From: Bowdeniella nasicola
Lineage (GTDB): Bacteria > Actinomycetota > Actinomycetes > Actinomycetales > Actinomycetaceae
NCBI GenBank assembly: GCA_030537895.1
Contig: JAUNVA010000014.1
Coordinates: forward strand, 1 to 50,413
Direction of reading: 5' to 3'
DNA: 50,413 nt
This document shows positions 16,368 to 24,856 of this stretch, piece by piece. Every line of letters starts with the position of its first letter. Positions within the stretch are counted from its first letter, which is position 1. Position numbers and translations under genes: made by a program. The notes beneath the pieces are model-generated. The model was not told where the DNA came from, did not search any database, and saw nothing but the letters and a program-made list of their open reading frames with translations.

Positions 16368-16976
16368 CTACAGGACTCCCGCGCCCTGGCGCAGGATCTC
16401 GGGGGCACCGGTCGTCAAGTCTACGACGGTCGTGGGCTCTGGTAGCGTCACCGGTCCGTCGACGACGACGTCGAGCAGGTGACCGAAACGGTCCTGGACC
16501 TGCCAGCCTTCGCTCATGGGTTCCTCCTCCCCGGGTGCGATGAGGGTCGAGGACAATACCGGGGCGCCGTGGGCCTGCACGATCGCCTGGGCAATCGTGT
16601 GGTCCGGGATACGGGCTCCCACCGTCTGCTTCTTCGGATTCAGCGTCATGCGAGGCACCTCCTTTGTCCCCTTGAGAATGAACGTGAACGGTCCGGGCGT
16701 CAGCTGCTTGATGAGCCTGAAGGAGGGGTTGTCGACGATGACGAGCGGCCCGAGCTGCGCGAAATCTGCACACACGAGCGTGAAGTGGTGCTTCTTATTG
16801 AGTTGGCGGATCGTCCGGATCCGGTCCAGACCCTCCTTGTTCGCCAGCGAGCACCCGAGTGCGTAGCCGGAATCTGTGGGGTAGGCGATGACTCCCCCGG
16901 AGGCGAGTGTCTCCGCCACCTGAGTGACGAGTCGGGTTTGCGGGTTGACAGGGTGAACATCGAGATAGCGGGCCAT
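16368..16976 (-). CDS. YciO/YrdC/Sua5-like threonylcarbamoyl-AMP synthase family protein
   Basis: 202 residues with the YrdC fold: SGGVIAYPTDSGYALGCSL for the nucleotide pocket, KKHHFTLVCADFAQLG, PGPFTFILKG and QTVGARIPDH. Length and the lack of a Sua5 C-terminal domain place it with YciO, a paralogue of the TsaC enzyme that makes threonylcarbamoyl-AMP for tRNA t6A; whether YciO itself is the main t6A enzyme here cannot be told. A TAAACT -10-like hexamer (16983-16988 on this strand) lies six bases before the ATG without a real ribosome site, suggesting a leaderless message. The gene ends 46 nt before parA and may lead that operon. Confidence 0.85.
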   Translation of the reverse strand: MARYLDVHPVNPQTRLVTQVAETLASGGVIAYPTDSGYALGCSLANKEGLDRIRTIRQLNKKHHFTLVCADFAQLGPLVIVDNPSFRLIKQLTPGPFTFILKGTKEVPRMTLNPKKQTVGARIPDHTIAQAIVQAHGAPVLSSTLIAPGEEEPMSEGWQVQDRFGHLLDVVVDGPVTLPEPTTVVDLTTGAPEILRQGAGVL

Positions 16977-17077
16977 GCTCTCAGTTTAGGACGCCCCCAG
17001 CCGGCATGCGCACAGTCGAACACGCCCGGTAGATCGGCCGGTCGAATACTGGAAAGGGACACCCCAATCCGCAATAC

Positions 17078-17096
17078 TAAGGGGCGCCTTACCTAA
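17078..17096 (+). promoter_or_regulatory. DtxR/IdeR-like iron box upstream of the ABC exporter
   Basis: TAAGGGGCGCCTTACCTAA matches the 19-bp DtxR/IdeR operator consensus (TTAGGTTAGSCTAACCTAA) at about 14 positions, with a perfect right half (CCTTACCTAA against SCTWACCTAA) and a weaker left half. It lies 45 bp before the ABC ATPase start. An AATACT (17073-17078) that could serve as the -10 overlaps its left edge, where a repressor would block transcription. Confidence 0.5.
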
Positions 17097-17116
17097 CCGC
17101 GATCTCTTTTCGCGGT
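17096..17116 (+). other. Leader hairpin of the ABC exporter transcript
   Basis: ACCGCGA (17096-17102) and TCGCGGT (17110-17116) form a perfect 7-bp stem around TCTCTTT, between the iron box and the ribosome site. Role unknown; it could affect transcript stability. Confidence 0.35.
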
Positions 17117-17140
17117 CGTCTACATCACGAGAGGATCGCC

Positions 17141-18127
17141 ATGACGACTCGGCAGAATGTGTTGTCCGTACGCGACCTGCACTGTCATCGTGGACGCAGC
17201 ACCACGCGGGTGGAGATTCTCCGGGGCGTCAGCCTGTCGATCTCCCGTGGTGAGGTTCTTGCCGTGCTCGGTGCCAATGGTGCCGGCAAAACCACCCTGA
17301 TCAACGTCCTCGCGACCCTCCTGCCCCTCAGCAGCGGAGCGGTTCAGATTAATGGTTATGACCTCGTGAGCGAGCCCAGCGGCGTACGATCCTCCATCGC
17401 CCTCACCGGCCAGTACGCGGCGATCGACGAAGAACTCACCGGCCGCGAAAACCTCGTCTATTTTGGGCGGCTCAACGGGTTGGGGCGGCGAGCCGCGCGA
17501 GATCGCGCGAGGGAGCTGCTCGACCAGTTCTCGCTCGATGCCGCCAGTGATACCTATGTGCGGGAGTACTCCGGCGGCATGCGCCGGCGCCTCGATATCG
17601 CTGCCTCCCTCGTCGTCCCGCCGGCCCTTCTCTTTCTGGACGAGCCCACGACGGGTCTGGATCCGCTCGCACGCGCGGGCGTCTGGACGCTCGTGCGGCG
17701 CCTCGGTGCCCACGGCACCACGATCCTGCTCACTACGCAGTATCTCGATGAGGCCGACCGCCTTGCCGACCGGATCGCGCTTCTAGCCGGCGGGCGCGTA
17801 CTCGATTCGGGCACACCCGCCGAGCTCAAAGACCGCTACGGTACCTCAGTATGCGAGATCACCCTGACCAGCGAGGCGAAGGCAGCACACCTGTGTGCGC
17901 TCGCCCAGCGGGCCGGTTTTGAGGCCCGTATCGAGGGCGTTGTCACCCGCGTGGGAGCCCCACACGGCTACCGCAGCCTCACGGCACTGTTGCGTCTGTG
18001 GGACGGAAGTGAGGACGACATCGTGGACGCCGCCGTGAAAGCCCCCACCCTCGATGACGTGTACCGCGCTATCGCAGACGACGGCGATGTCGCGCGCCCG
18101 CCTACCACGGAAAGTGCGTCGATATGA
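17141..18127 (+). CDS. DrrA-like ABC exporter ATPase
   Basis: 328 residues. Walker A GANGAGKTT, Q-loop LTGQYAAID, signature YSGGMRRRLDIAASL, Walker B LLFLDEPTTGLDP and the switch region TTQYLDEADRLADRIALLAGGR give the Drr (daunorubicin resistance) subfamily. A C-terminal domain of about 90 residues ends with the usual APTLDDVYRAI segment. It powers export by the two permeases that follow; the first overlaps it by ATGA. The ATG has AGAGGA six bases before it. A DtxR/IdeR-like box upstream suggests iron control, so a siderophore or a metal-linked lipid is a possible cargo, but a drug or lipid is equally possible. Confidence 0.9.
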   Translation: MTTRQNVLSVRDLHCHRGRSTTRVEILRGVSLSISRGEVLAVLGANGAGKTTLINVLATLLPLSSGAVQINGYDLVSEPSGVRSSIALTGQYAAIDEELTGRENLVYFGRLNGLGRRAARDRARELLDQFSLDAASDTYVREYSGGMRRRLDIAASLVVPPALLFLDEPTTGLDPLARAGVWTLVRRLGAHGTTILLTTQYLDEADRLADRIALLAGGRVLDSGTPAELKDRYGTSVCEITLTSEAKAAHLCALAQRAGFEARIEGVVTRVGAPHGYRSLTALLRLWDGSEDDIVDAAVKAPTLDDVYRAIADDGDVARPPTTESASI

Positions 18128-18891
18128 GGGTGCTGAACGCGATTGGCGCCGTCTGGTCCCGGGATCTGAAGCGGATCGTACGCAACCGGGCTGCCATGAT
18201 CTCTTCCCTCGTGATTCCCGGGCTCTTTGTCCTGGCCTTCTACGCGGCCTTTTCCCCCTCCGCCGAAGCCGTCGGGTTCGACTACCCCACCTATCTCGCC
18301 CCATCGGGCATGCTCCAAGCGATCATTTTCACCTCGGGTGGCTCGGCACTCGCAATCGCGCTGGACGCCGAGAACGGAATCCACGACCGGGTCCGGACGT
18401 GTCCGGCCCCCATGTGGGCGCTAGCCCTCGGGCGCGTCGCGGCCGACGTGACACGGATGGGCTGGTCCGGCGGCGTTGTCGTCCTGCTCGCGATCGCACT
18501 CGGTGTTCAGTGTGATACCTCACCGGGATCTCTTCTTGCGCTCGTCGCGCTCGGCCTCGGTGTCACGGTGATCCTGTGCGCCGGTGTCGATGGTCTGTGT
18601 CTCCTGGCGCGCCGGCCCTCCTCCGCGGCTCTCTTCTTTCAGTCCCTCACCATCGCCCTGCTCATGTTCTCCACTGCCTACGTGCCCGCTGCCCTGCTAC
18701 CCGACTGGATCGCCCCCCTCATCCGGCACGTGCCGATCTCCCCGATCCTCGAGACCGCTCGCTCCTTCATGGCCGGTCGTGGAGCGGGTGAGGCCGGCGG
18801 GGAGGCGTTGATTTGGCTCGTAGTCCTCAGCGGAGCCGCCTTCTACGGACTGACGACGGGCCTATCCAGGAGTCACCATGACGACAGATAG
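18124..18891 (+). CDS. DrrB-like ABC-2 permease, first of two
   Basis: 255 residues with six hydrophobic helices in the ABC-2 pattern. It opens with a cytoplasmic segment (VWSRDLKRIVRNRAAM) before the first helix, and carries the family stretch ALDAENGIHDRVRTCPAPMWAL between helices two and three, the coupling region. The start overlaps the ATPase stop (ATGA), and its end overlaps the second permease by 14 bp. It presumably forms a heterodimer with that protein. Confidence 0.87.
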   Translation: MRVLNAIGAVWSRDLKRIVRNRAAMISSLVIPGLFVLAFYAAFSPSAEAVGFDYPTYLAPSGMLQAIIFTSGGSALAIALDAENGIHDRVRTCPAPMWALALGRVAADVTRMGWSGGVVVLLAIALGVQCDTSPGSLLALVALGLGVTVILCAGVDGLCLLARRPSSAALFFQSLTIALLMFSTAYVPAALLPDWIAPLIRHVPISPILETARSFMAGRGAGEAGGEALIWLVVLSGAAFYGLTTGLSRSHHDDR

Positions 18892-19669
18892 CCTCACACC
18901 CGCCCTCGTCCATCTTGGTCGTGCGATCCGTCGCTGGCGCAGAGACCGCGTCGCCCTTGTCAACACCATCGGGGTACCCCTCATCATGTTCGTCATCGTG
19001 CGCACCCTCTTCGGGGACATGATGCGTCTCGCCCAGGGAGTCGATCGTCTCAATCTCGTTCCTCTGACGATCATGCTCATCTTCACGTCGCAGACCATGA
19101 ACTGCGTGGAGGCGGCCGCCGGTGTCGTCCGTGATCGCCAGCGGGGCATGGCGGCTCGGGTGGCCACCATGCCGAGCGGAAGCACCCCCCTCGTGGTTGG
19201 AACCTGGCTCTTTCATGTTCTTCGCACGGCAGTCACAGGCATCGTGATCACGCTTGTCTCGTTCGCCTGGGGTCTGCGCGTGGCCACCGTTGGCGCCGCG
19301 CTCTGGCTCGCTGTCGTGATCGTCGGCGGCGCGGTGCTCTCCGCCACGCTGTCCACCCTCATCGCCGCGCTGTGTCGCCTACCCGAGTCCGTGATGGGAG
19401 CCACCCCACTCCTCATGGCGATGTCGTTTCTGAACGCGGGCATGGTACCCGCCGACCGGTTCGTCGAGGTGGTCCAGCCGATAGCCCGACACAACCCCGT
19501 GACGTCCTTCGTCCAGGCCGGCATTGCGCTTGACGGCGGTCCCCTCACGTCACGGCTCGACCTGGCCGGACCTGCAACCTATGTGGGGACATCACTCGCC
19601 TGGATGGTCGGGCTGAGTTTACTCTTTGGGTTCCTCGCTATCCGCCCCCTACGCCGCACGCTCGTGTAG
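18878..19669 (+). CDS. DrrC-like ABC-2 permease, second of two
   Basis: 263 residues and about six helices, paralogous in plan to the preceding permease: an N-terminal amphipathic start (HLGRAIRRWRRDRVALVNT), a GVVRDRQRGMAARVATMPSG coupling segment, and a C-terminal helix ending in basic residues. The ATG at 18878 (AGGAGTCACC before it) lies inside the end of the previous gene. Strong hairpin immediately after the stop. Confidence 0.87.
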   Translation: MTTDSLTPALVHLGRAIRRWRRDRVALVNTIGVPLIMFVIVRTLFGDMMRLAQGVDRLNLVPLTIMLIFTSQTMNCVEAAAGVVRDRQRGMAARVATMPSGSTPLVVGTWLFHVLRTAVTGIVITLVSFAWGLRVATVGAALWLAVVIVGGAVLSATLSTLIAALCRLPESVMGATPLLMAMSFLNAGMVPADRFVEVVQPIARHNPVTSFVQAGIALDGGPLTSRLDLAGPATYVGTSLAWMVGLSLLFGFLAIRPLRRTLV

Positions 19670-19671
19670 GT

Positions 19672-19711
19672 CCCGGGGCCCAGACCCGCTGCGGCGGACC
19701 CGGGCCCCGGG
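19672..19711. terminator. GC-rich hairpin between convergent ABC permease and aspS
   Basis: CCCGGGGCCC (19672-19681) and GGGCCCCGGG (19702-19711) are perfectly complementary over 10 bp around a 20-nt loop, starting two bases after the permease stop and ending 12 bp before the aspS stop. No U-tract, which is common for actinobacterial terminators. Confidence 0.65.
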
Positions 19712-19723
19712 ATCGTCATCGAT

Positions 19724-21523
19724 CTACTCGTGTGCGGGCGTCTTCGCGTCCTGCGTGCGCTTGGCGTCCTCGGGCTTCGCGTCGACGCCTGCCTCCTTGC
19801 GCTGCTCCGCCGTGATTGGTGCGGGTGCCTCCGTCAGCGGATCGAAGCCTGCCCCGGTCTTCGGGAATGCGATCACTTCACGGATTGAGGATGCGCCGGT
19901 GAGCAGAGCGACAATCCGGTCCCATCCCAGCGCGATCCCCCCGTGTGGCGGCGCCCCATACTTGAAGGCGTCCAACAGGAAGCCAAACTTCTCGGCAGCT
20001 TCCGCCTCGTCGATCCCCATGACCGCGAAGACGCGCTCTTGCACATCCCTGCGGTGGATTCGGATCGAGCCACCACCGATCTCGTTTCCGTTGCACACGA
20101 TGTCGTAGGCGTAGGCCAACGCTTCGCCTGGATCGTCCTCGAATCGGTCAATCCAGTCGGGGTTTGGGGAGGTGAAGGCGTGGTGGACGGCGGTCCAGGC
20201 TGAGTGACCGAGGTCGACATCATCGTCCTGGCCAGACGGTTTAAAGAGGGGTGCATCTACCACCCACACGAACGACCATGCGTCCTCATCAATCACACCG
20301 CAGCGCCGTCCGATCTCCAGACGCGCCGCGCCCAGTAACGCCCGCGAGGAGTCAATCTGGCCGGCCGCGAAGAAGATCGCGTCGCCCGGATTCGCGCCGC
20401 ATGCATCGGCGAGGGAGGCGCGTTCCGCGTCCGAGATGTTCTTCGCGACAGGTCCTGTTAACGAGCCGTCCTCTTGCACGCTCACGTAGGCGAGGCCACG
20501 AGCACCACGCTGTTTCGCCCATTCCTGCCACGCGTCGAATTGACGGCGCGGCTGAGAGGCGCCACCCGGCATGACAACGGCACCCACGTACGGGGCCTGG
20601 AACACCCTGAATGGGGTGTCTTTGAAGTAGTCCGTGAGGTCGACGAGTTCGAGGCCAAAGCGCAGGTCCGGCTTATCGGTACCGAAGCGTGCCATCGCGT
20701 CGCGGTAGGTCATGCGCGGGATAGGGGTCTCGATCTCGTATCCAATGAGGCGCCAGATCGCCTTCAGAAGGTCCTCGGTCACAGCAATGACGTCGTCTTG
20801 ATCAACGAAGCTCATCTCCAGATCGAGCTGCGTGAACTCAGGCTGACGGTCGGCGCGGAAATCCTCGTCCCGGTAGCACCGGGCGATCTGGTAGTAGCGC
20901 TCCATACCGCCCACCATGAGGAGCTGCTTGAAGAGCTGTGGGGACTGCGGTAGGGCGTACCACGAGCCGGGCGACAGGCGGGCCGGCACCAGGAAGTCGC
21001 GCGCACCTTCCGGTGTCGAGCGGGTCAGGGTGGGGGTCTCCACCTCGACAAAATCGTGACTGTGAAGAACCTCGCGGGCCGCGCGGCCAACGTCCGAGCG
21101 CAGCCGCATCGCGCGCTGGAGGGCAGAGCGACGCAGGTCGACGTACCGGTACTTCAGGCGCACCTCTTCGCCGACCTGTCCCGAATCTTCCGCGTGGTCG
21201 GAAACCTGGAAGGGTAGTGGAGCGCAGGAATTGAGGATCTCGACGTCTTCCGCGATCACCTCGATCTCGCCGGTGGGCAATCCCGGATTCTCATTACCGT
21301 CGGGACGTCGTTCGACGGTGCCCCGGATGCGTACGACGTATTCGTTCCGCAACTGGTGAGCCGCCTCCTCCCGCACGACCACCTGGCAGATGCCGGAAGC
21401 ATCGCGCAGGTCGATGAAGGCGACGCCGCCGTGGTCTCGACGGCGGTCCACCCACCCGGTCAGCGTGACAGTGGTGTCAATATGGCTCGCGCGCAGGTCC
21501 CCTGCGCGGTGTGTGCGGAGCAT
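19724..21523 (-). CDS. aspS: Aspartyl-tRNA synthetase
   Basis: 599 residues. An OB-fold anticodon-binding domain comes first ([23 protein letters not shown]), then class II motif 2 ([25 protein letters not shown]), the bacterial GAD insertion domain in the middle, and motif 3 ([15 protein letters not shown]). Charges tRNA-Asp; many actinobacteria lack AsnRS and use this enzyme on tRNA-Asn too, then amidate with GatCAB, but that cannot be decided here. I use the ATG at 21523 with GGAAGGA before it; the longer frame upstream has no homology. Divergent from the MFS gene. Confidence 0.95.
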   Translation of the reverse strand: MLRTHRAGDLRASHIDTTVTLTGWVDRRRDHGGVAFIDLRDASGICQVVVREEAAHQLRNEYVVRIRGTVERRPDGNENPGLPTGEIEVIAEDVEILNSCAPLPFQVSDHAEDSGQVGEEVRLKYRYVDLRRSALQRAMRLRSDVGRAAREVLHSHDFVEVETPTLTRSTPEGARDFLVPARLSPGSWYALPQSPQLFKQLLMVGGMERYYQIARCYRDEDFRADRQPEFTQLDLEMSFVDQDDVIAVTEDLLKAIWRLIGYEIETPIPRMTYRDAMARFGTDKPDLRFGLELVDLTDYFKDTPFRVFQAPYVGAVVMPGGASQPRRQFDAWQEWAKQRGARGLAYVSVQEDGSLTGPVAKNISDAERASLADACGANPGDAIFFAAGQIDSSRALLGAARLEIGRRCGVIDEDAWSFVWVVDAPLFKPSGQDDDVDLGHSAWTAVHHAFTSPNPDWIDRFEDDPGEALAYAYDIVCNGNEIGGGSIRIHRRDVQERVFAVMGIDEAEAAEKFGFLLDAFKYGAPPHGGIALGWDRIVALLTGASSIREVIAFPKTGAGFDPLTEAPAPITAEQRKEAGVDAKPEDAKRTQDAKTPAHE

Positions 21524-21611
21524 TGTGCATCCTTCCTCTGTGAGATCACGAAACGCGAAACGGGCGCTCGTGCGCTTTACTCTATCGCGGCCGAGGGGCG
21601 ACAATCGGCAG

Positions 21612-23018
21612 GTGATCGAGGCAGGACAACGTGACAGCACAGAGCACTTTTTGCGTCAACTCCTGTGGCTGTCCATCATTTTGATTACCGTCGGAGCATT
21701 CGAGGCTCTCGCCTTAACAACAGTGATGCCGGCGGTCGCTGACGACCTGAATGGCCATCGCCTGTATGCACTTGCCATGGGTGTACCACTGGCCACACAC
21801 GTGATCTCCACGACATTCGGCGGCGCCTGGGTAGATGCCAGAGGCGCCTATGTGCCCATCATCACGGGGTGCACGGTCGCTGCCCTCGGCCTCGTGATCG
21901 CTGGAAGTGCGCAACACATGGAGATCGTCGCAATTGGCCGCGCCGTGATGGGCCTTGGTACGGGTCTGCTCATGGTTTCGCTCTACGCGGTCGTCGGCTC
22001 GCACGTGCCCACGAACCGGCAGCCGATGTTCTTTGCTGCCTTCGCCGCGGCCTGGGTGGTGCCCTCCATGTTCGGGCCCTTTTTCGCGGGCTGGATCGCA
22101 GAGCGCTACTCTTGGCGAATCGTGTTCGTGGCCGTCGTCCCCATTCTCGCGATCGCAGTTCTCGCTATGATCCCCGTGCTTCGTCCCCTGCCACGCGGCA
22201 CGGCCAATATCTGGCAAGACCGCGACACCTACCGTAACGTCGCCATCGCGGTCGGTGCCGGGACGGGAGCTGCCGCCATGCACGTGGTCGTCTCGCAGCC
22301 CTCCGGGCTCGCTCTGGCCGCCTTCGTCGTGCTCGGTGCGGGCGTCCTTGCCCTCCTGCGCTTCTTATTACCCGCCGGAACCCTCAGCGCGAGGCGCGAA
22401 ACTGTTGGCGCCGTGATTGCGACCCGGATGTGGGTGAACGCCGGCGTCGTCGCCACTGAGGCGTTCCTCCCTCTCATGCTTGTGACGATTCACGGCTGGG
22501 AGAAGAAGCAGGCCGGCATCATCCTCACCATCGGGGGGATCTCGTGGGCCATCGGCTCTGTGATTCAGGGCAAGGTCACCGCACCGCGCGTGCGGCACCG
22601 GCTGCCGGTGCTCGGTTCCGCCCTCGCCACGGCTGGCATCGCAATTACCGCGGTCTCAGCACTCCCCCAGGCACCCGCTTTGCTGACATCCCTCGCGTGG
22701 CTGCTCGCTGGCTCGGGAATCGGGCTCACGCTGCCCGCGATGAGCGTCCTCGCACTGAACGTCACGCCGCAGGCGGAACACGGGCGCATCTCCGCGTGTT
22801 TGCAGATCGTTGACGGTATCGGCGCAGCCCTTGCGATCGGAGTTGTCGGGTTCTTCACGATCCTGCCCGACGTCTTCGGTGGCCTCAGCGCCACCGGTGG
22901 CACGAACCCCTTCGTTTTTGGGCTCGCGTTCATGGCGGGCCTCGGAGCCCTCTCCACCTGGACGGCCGCGCGTGTGCCTCATGTCACCGGACCGGCCGTG
23001 TCCGCCGCTGCCGTCTGA
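21612..23018 (+). CDS. MFS transporter, DHA2-like drug exporter family
   Basis: About 468 residues and some 12-14 helices. The first helix bears the family phrase [13 protein letters not shown] and the [18 protein letters not shown] loop between helices two and three is motif A; helix four carries [21 protein letters not shown], and a motif C-like antiporter stretch follows. Likely a proton-driven exporter of unknown substrate. The frame is open far upstream but that part is antisense to aspS. I start at the GTG at 21612, the last good candidate before the first helix, though its ribosome site is weak, so the exact start is uncertain. TACTCT at 21578-21583 is a possible -10. Confidence 0.82.
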   Translation: MIEAGQRDSTEHFLRQLLWLSIILITVGAFEALALTTVMPAVADDLNGHRLYALAMGVPLATHVISTTFGGAWVDARGAYVPIITGCTVAALGLVIAGSAQHMEIVAIGRAVMGLGTGLLMVSLYAVVGSHVPTNRQPMFFAAFAAAWVVPSMFGPFFAGWIAERYSWRIVFVAVVPILAIAVLAMIPVLRPLPRGTANIWQDRDTYRNVAIAVGAGTGAAAMHVVVSQPSGLALAAFVVLGAGVLALLRFLLPAGTLSARRETVGAVIATRMWVNAGVVATEAFLPLMLVTIHGWEKKQAGIILTIGGISWAIGSVIQGKVTAPRVRHRLPVLGSALATAGIAITAVSALPQAPALLTSLAWLLAGSGIGLTLPAMSVLALNVTPQAEHGRISACLQIVDGIGAALAIGVVGFFTILPDVFGGLSATGGTNPFVFGLAFMAGLGALSTWTAARVPHVTGPAVSAAAV

Positions 23019-23035
23019 CCTCCGTGAGGCGGTAA

Positions 23036-23082
23036 GGTGGGGACGCCCACCCGGAGAGTCCGGGGGGAATATTCTCCGAGCG
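23036..23082 (+). other. Paired hairpins in the leader of the DEAD-box helicase gene
   Basis: GGTGGG-GACG-CCCACC (23036-23051) forms a 6-bp stem with a four-base loop 17 nt after the MFS stop, immediately followed by CGGAGA...TCTCCG arms (from 23052). Together they may end the MFS transcript or form part of a structured leader of about 140 nt for the helicase gene. I recognise no known riboswitch. Confidence 0.35.
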
Positions 23083-23164
23083 CGCGCCCCTCGCCACCCG
23101 TCGTGGCCCCGGTGCTCCCGTATCAGCCTGAGCTGACGGCCGCTTGGCACCGATGGGATGTGTC

Positions 23165-24844
23165 ATGGTGACTTTCGCCGACCTCAACCTGCCCGAAACC
23201 CTCGTGCACACCGTGCAGGAGATGGGCTTTACGACCCCAACCGATATCCAGGCCGAAGCGATTCCCGCCCTTGTCCAGGGCCGCGACGTCGTCGGCATCG
23301 CCCAAACCGGAACGGGCAAAACAGCTGCTTTCGGGTTGCCATTGCTCACCCACATCGATCCCGAGCAGCGCGACGTTCAGGCACTCGTGCTGTGCCCGAC
23401 GCGCGAACTCGCGGTCCAGGGTGCGGCGGCGATGTCCACATTCGCCGGCGGGATCGCGGGCATCGAGGTAGTTGCCGTCTACGGAGGCGCGGCGTACCAA
23501 CCGCAAGTGGGGGCCCTCAAGCGCGGGGCGCAGGTCGTCGTCGGTACGCCCGGGCGCATCATGGATCTCATCGAGCGCGGCGCACTGCGCCTCGACCGGG
23601 TGCGTGTTCTCATCTTGGATGAGGCCGACGAAATGCTCCGGATGGGTTTTGCCGAGGACGTCGAGGTCATTGCCGGCGCGTGCCCAAAGGAACGCATCAC
23701 CGCCCTGTTTTCCGCCACCATGCCGCCGGCGATCACTCGCGTCGCCGATCACCACCTCAATGACCCCATTCGTCTGGAGGTGACGCGCCAGGCCTCCACG
23801 GTTCGAACGGTCCGCCAGGACTATGCCGTCGTACCCTTCCGGCACAAGAACGGCGCTCTGTACCGGGTCCTGGCGACTTCCGACGCAGAGGCCGCCATCG
23901 TTTTCGTGCGCACCCGCGCCACCGCTGAAGATGTCACCGCCGAACTCACCGCGCGCGGGATCGCCGCAGCTGCTCTGTCCTCAGATGTACCTCAAAAGGA
24001 ACGTGAACGCCTCGTATCTCGATTGCGTGGCGGCTCCCTCAACGTGATCGTCGCGACCGATGTCGCGGCGCGCGGGCTCGATGTGGACCGCATCGGACTC
24101 GTGGTGAACTTCGATGTGCCGCGCGAAGCGGAGTCCTACGTCCACCGAATCGGACGCACCGGGAGGGCTGGTCGTTCGGGGCGGGCCCTCACATTCTTCA
24201 CGCCAAAGGAAAAGCATCGCCTCCGCATGATCGAGCGGGTCACAGGCGCTGAGCTGAGTGAGATTCGCATCCCCTCCCCACGCGACGTTTCCGCTCACCG
24301 AACTGAGACTCTGCTCGCCCAGATCCCCGCTCGGATCGAGGCTGGGCGCCTCGACCTATACGAAACTGCCGTCGCCGAATGCGAGGTCGAACCGAGCCTG
24401 CTCGCAGCGGCGCTCCTCGCCCTCGCAGTCGACGATCGCGGCCCGGACACTCGCGACGCGGAAAGCGACCTCACCGGGAACTTCGAGTCCGGCGAGGCGC
24501 GCGGCGACCGCGGGCGACGCCGCCGCACGACCGAGGACGGCCCGGGAACGCGCTACCGGGTGGAAGTCGGACATCGCGACCGCGTTCAGCCCGGCTCCAT
24601 CGTGGGCGCCATCACCGGGGAGGGGGGTCTCAAGGGTGGCGACGTCGGCAAGATCGATATCTATCCGACCTTCTCCCTCGTCACCCTCTACCTCGAACCA
24701 GACGCGGAGACGCTTCGTGCCATTGGGCGTGCCCAGGTGGCCGGCCGGGCCCTTCGGATCCGGCCCGACACTGGACCGCGCGGCGGTCGCTATGAGCAGC
24801 GTCGCGCACCACGCCGTCGGCCCTTCCGCGACAGGCGTCGCTAG
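23165..24844 (+). CDS. deaD: DEAD-box RNA helicase, DeaD/CsdA type
   Basis: 559 residues with all helicase motifs in order: Q motif (GFTTPTDIQAEAIP), I AQTGTGKT, Ia PTRELAVQ, Ib GTPGRIMD, II DEADEML, III SATMP, IV IVFVRT, V ATDVAARGLDV and VI HRIGRTGRAGRSG. The C-terminus has a DbpA/CsdA-type RNA-binding domain (YRVEVGHRDRVQPGSIVGAITGEGGLKGGDVGKIDI) and a basic Arg-rich tail. It unwinds short RNA duplexes in ribosome assembly and mRNA decay, especially in the cold. Start is ATG 23165 (MVTFADL); an in-frame ATG at 23144 is less likely. The long GC-rich leader hints at autoregulation. Confidence 0.92.
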   Translation: MVTFADLNLPETLVHTVQEMGFTTPTDIQAEAIPALVQGRDVVGIAQTGTGKTAAFGLPLLTHIDPEQRDVQALVLCPTRELAVQGAAAMSTFAGGIAGIEVVAVYGGAAYQPQVGALKRGAQVVVGTPGRIMDLIERGALRLDRVRVLILDEADEMLRMGFAEDVEVIAGACPKERITALFSATMPPAITRVADHHLNDPIRLEVTRQASTVRTVRQDYAVVPFRHKNGALYRVLATSDAEAAIVFVRTRATAEDVTAELTARGIAAAALSSDVPQKERERLVSRLRGGSLNVIVATDVAARGLDVDRIGLVVNFDVPREAESYVHRIGRTGRAGRSGRALTFFTPKEKHRLRMIERVTGAELSEIRIPSPRDVSAHRTETLLAQIPARIEAGRLDLYETAVAECEVEPSLLAAALLALAVDDRGPDTRDAESDLTGNFESGEARGDRGRRRRTTEDGPGTRYRVEVGHRDRVQPGSIVGAITGEGGLKGGDVGKIDIYPTFSLVTLYLEPDAETLRAIGRAQVAGRALRIRPDTGPRGGRYEQRRAPRRRPFRDRRR

Positions 24845-24856
24845 GCTCGGCTAGCG
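24839..24856. terminator. Short palindrome holding both stop codons of convergent genes
   Basis: CGCTAG-GCTCGG-CTAGCG: a 6-bp stem whose arms contain the helicase TAG (24842-24844) and the stop of the dynamin-like gene on the other strand (24851-24853). Possible small bidirectional terminator. Confidence 0.35.
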
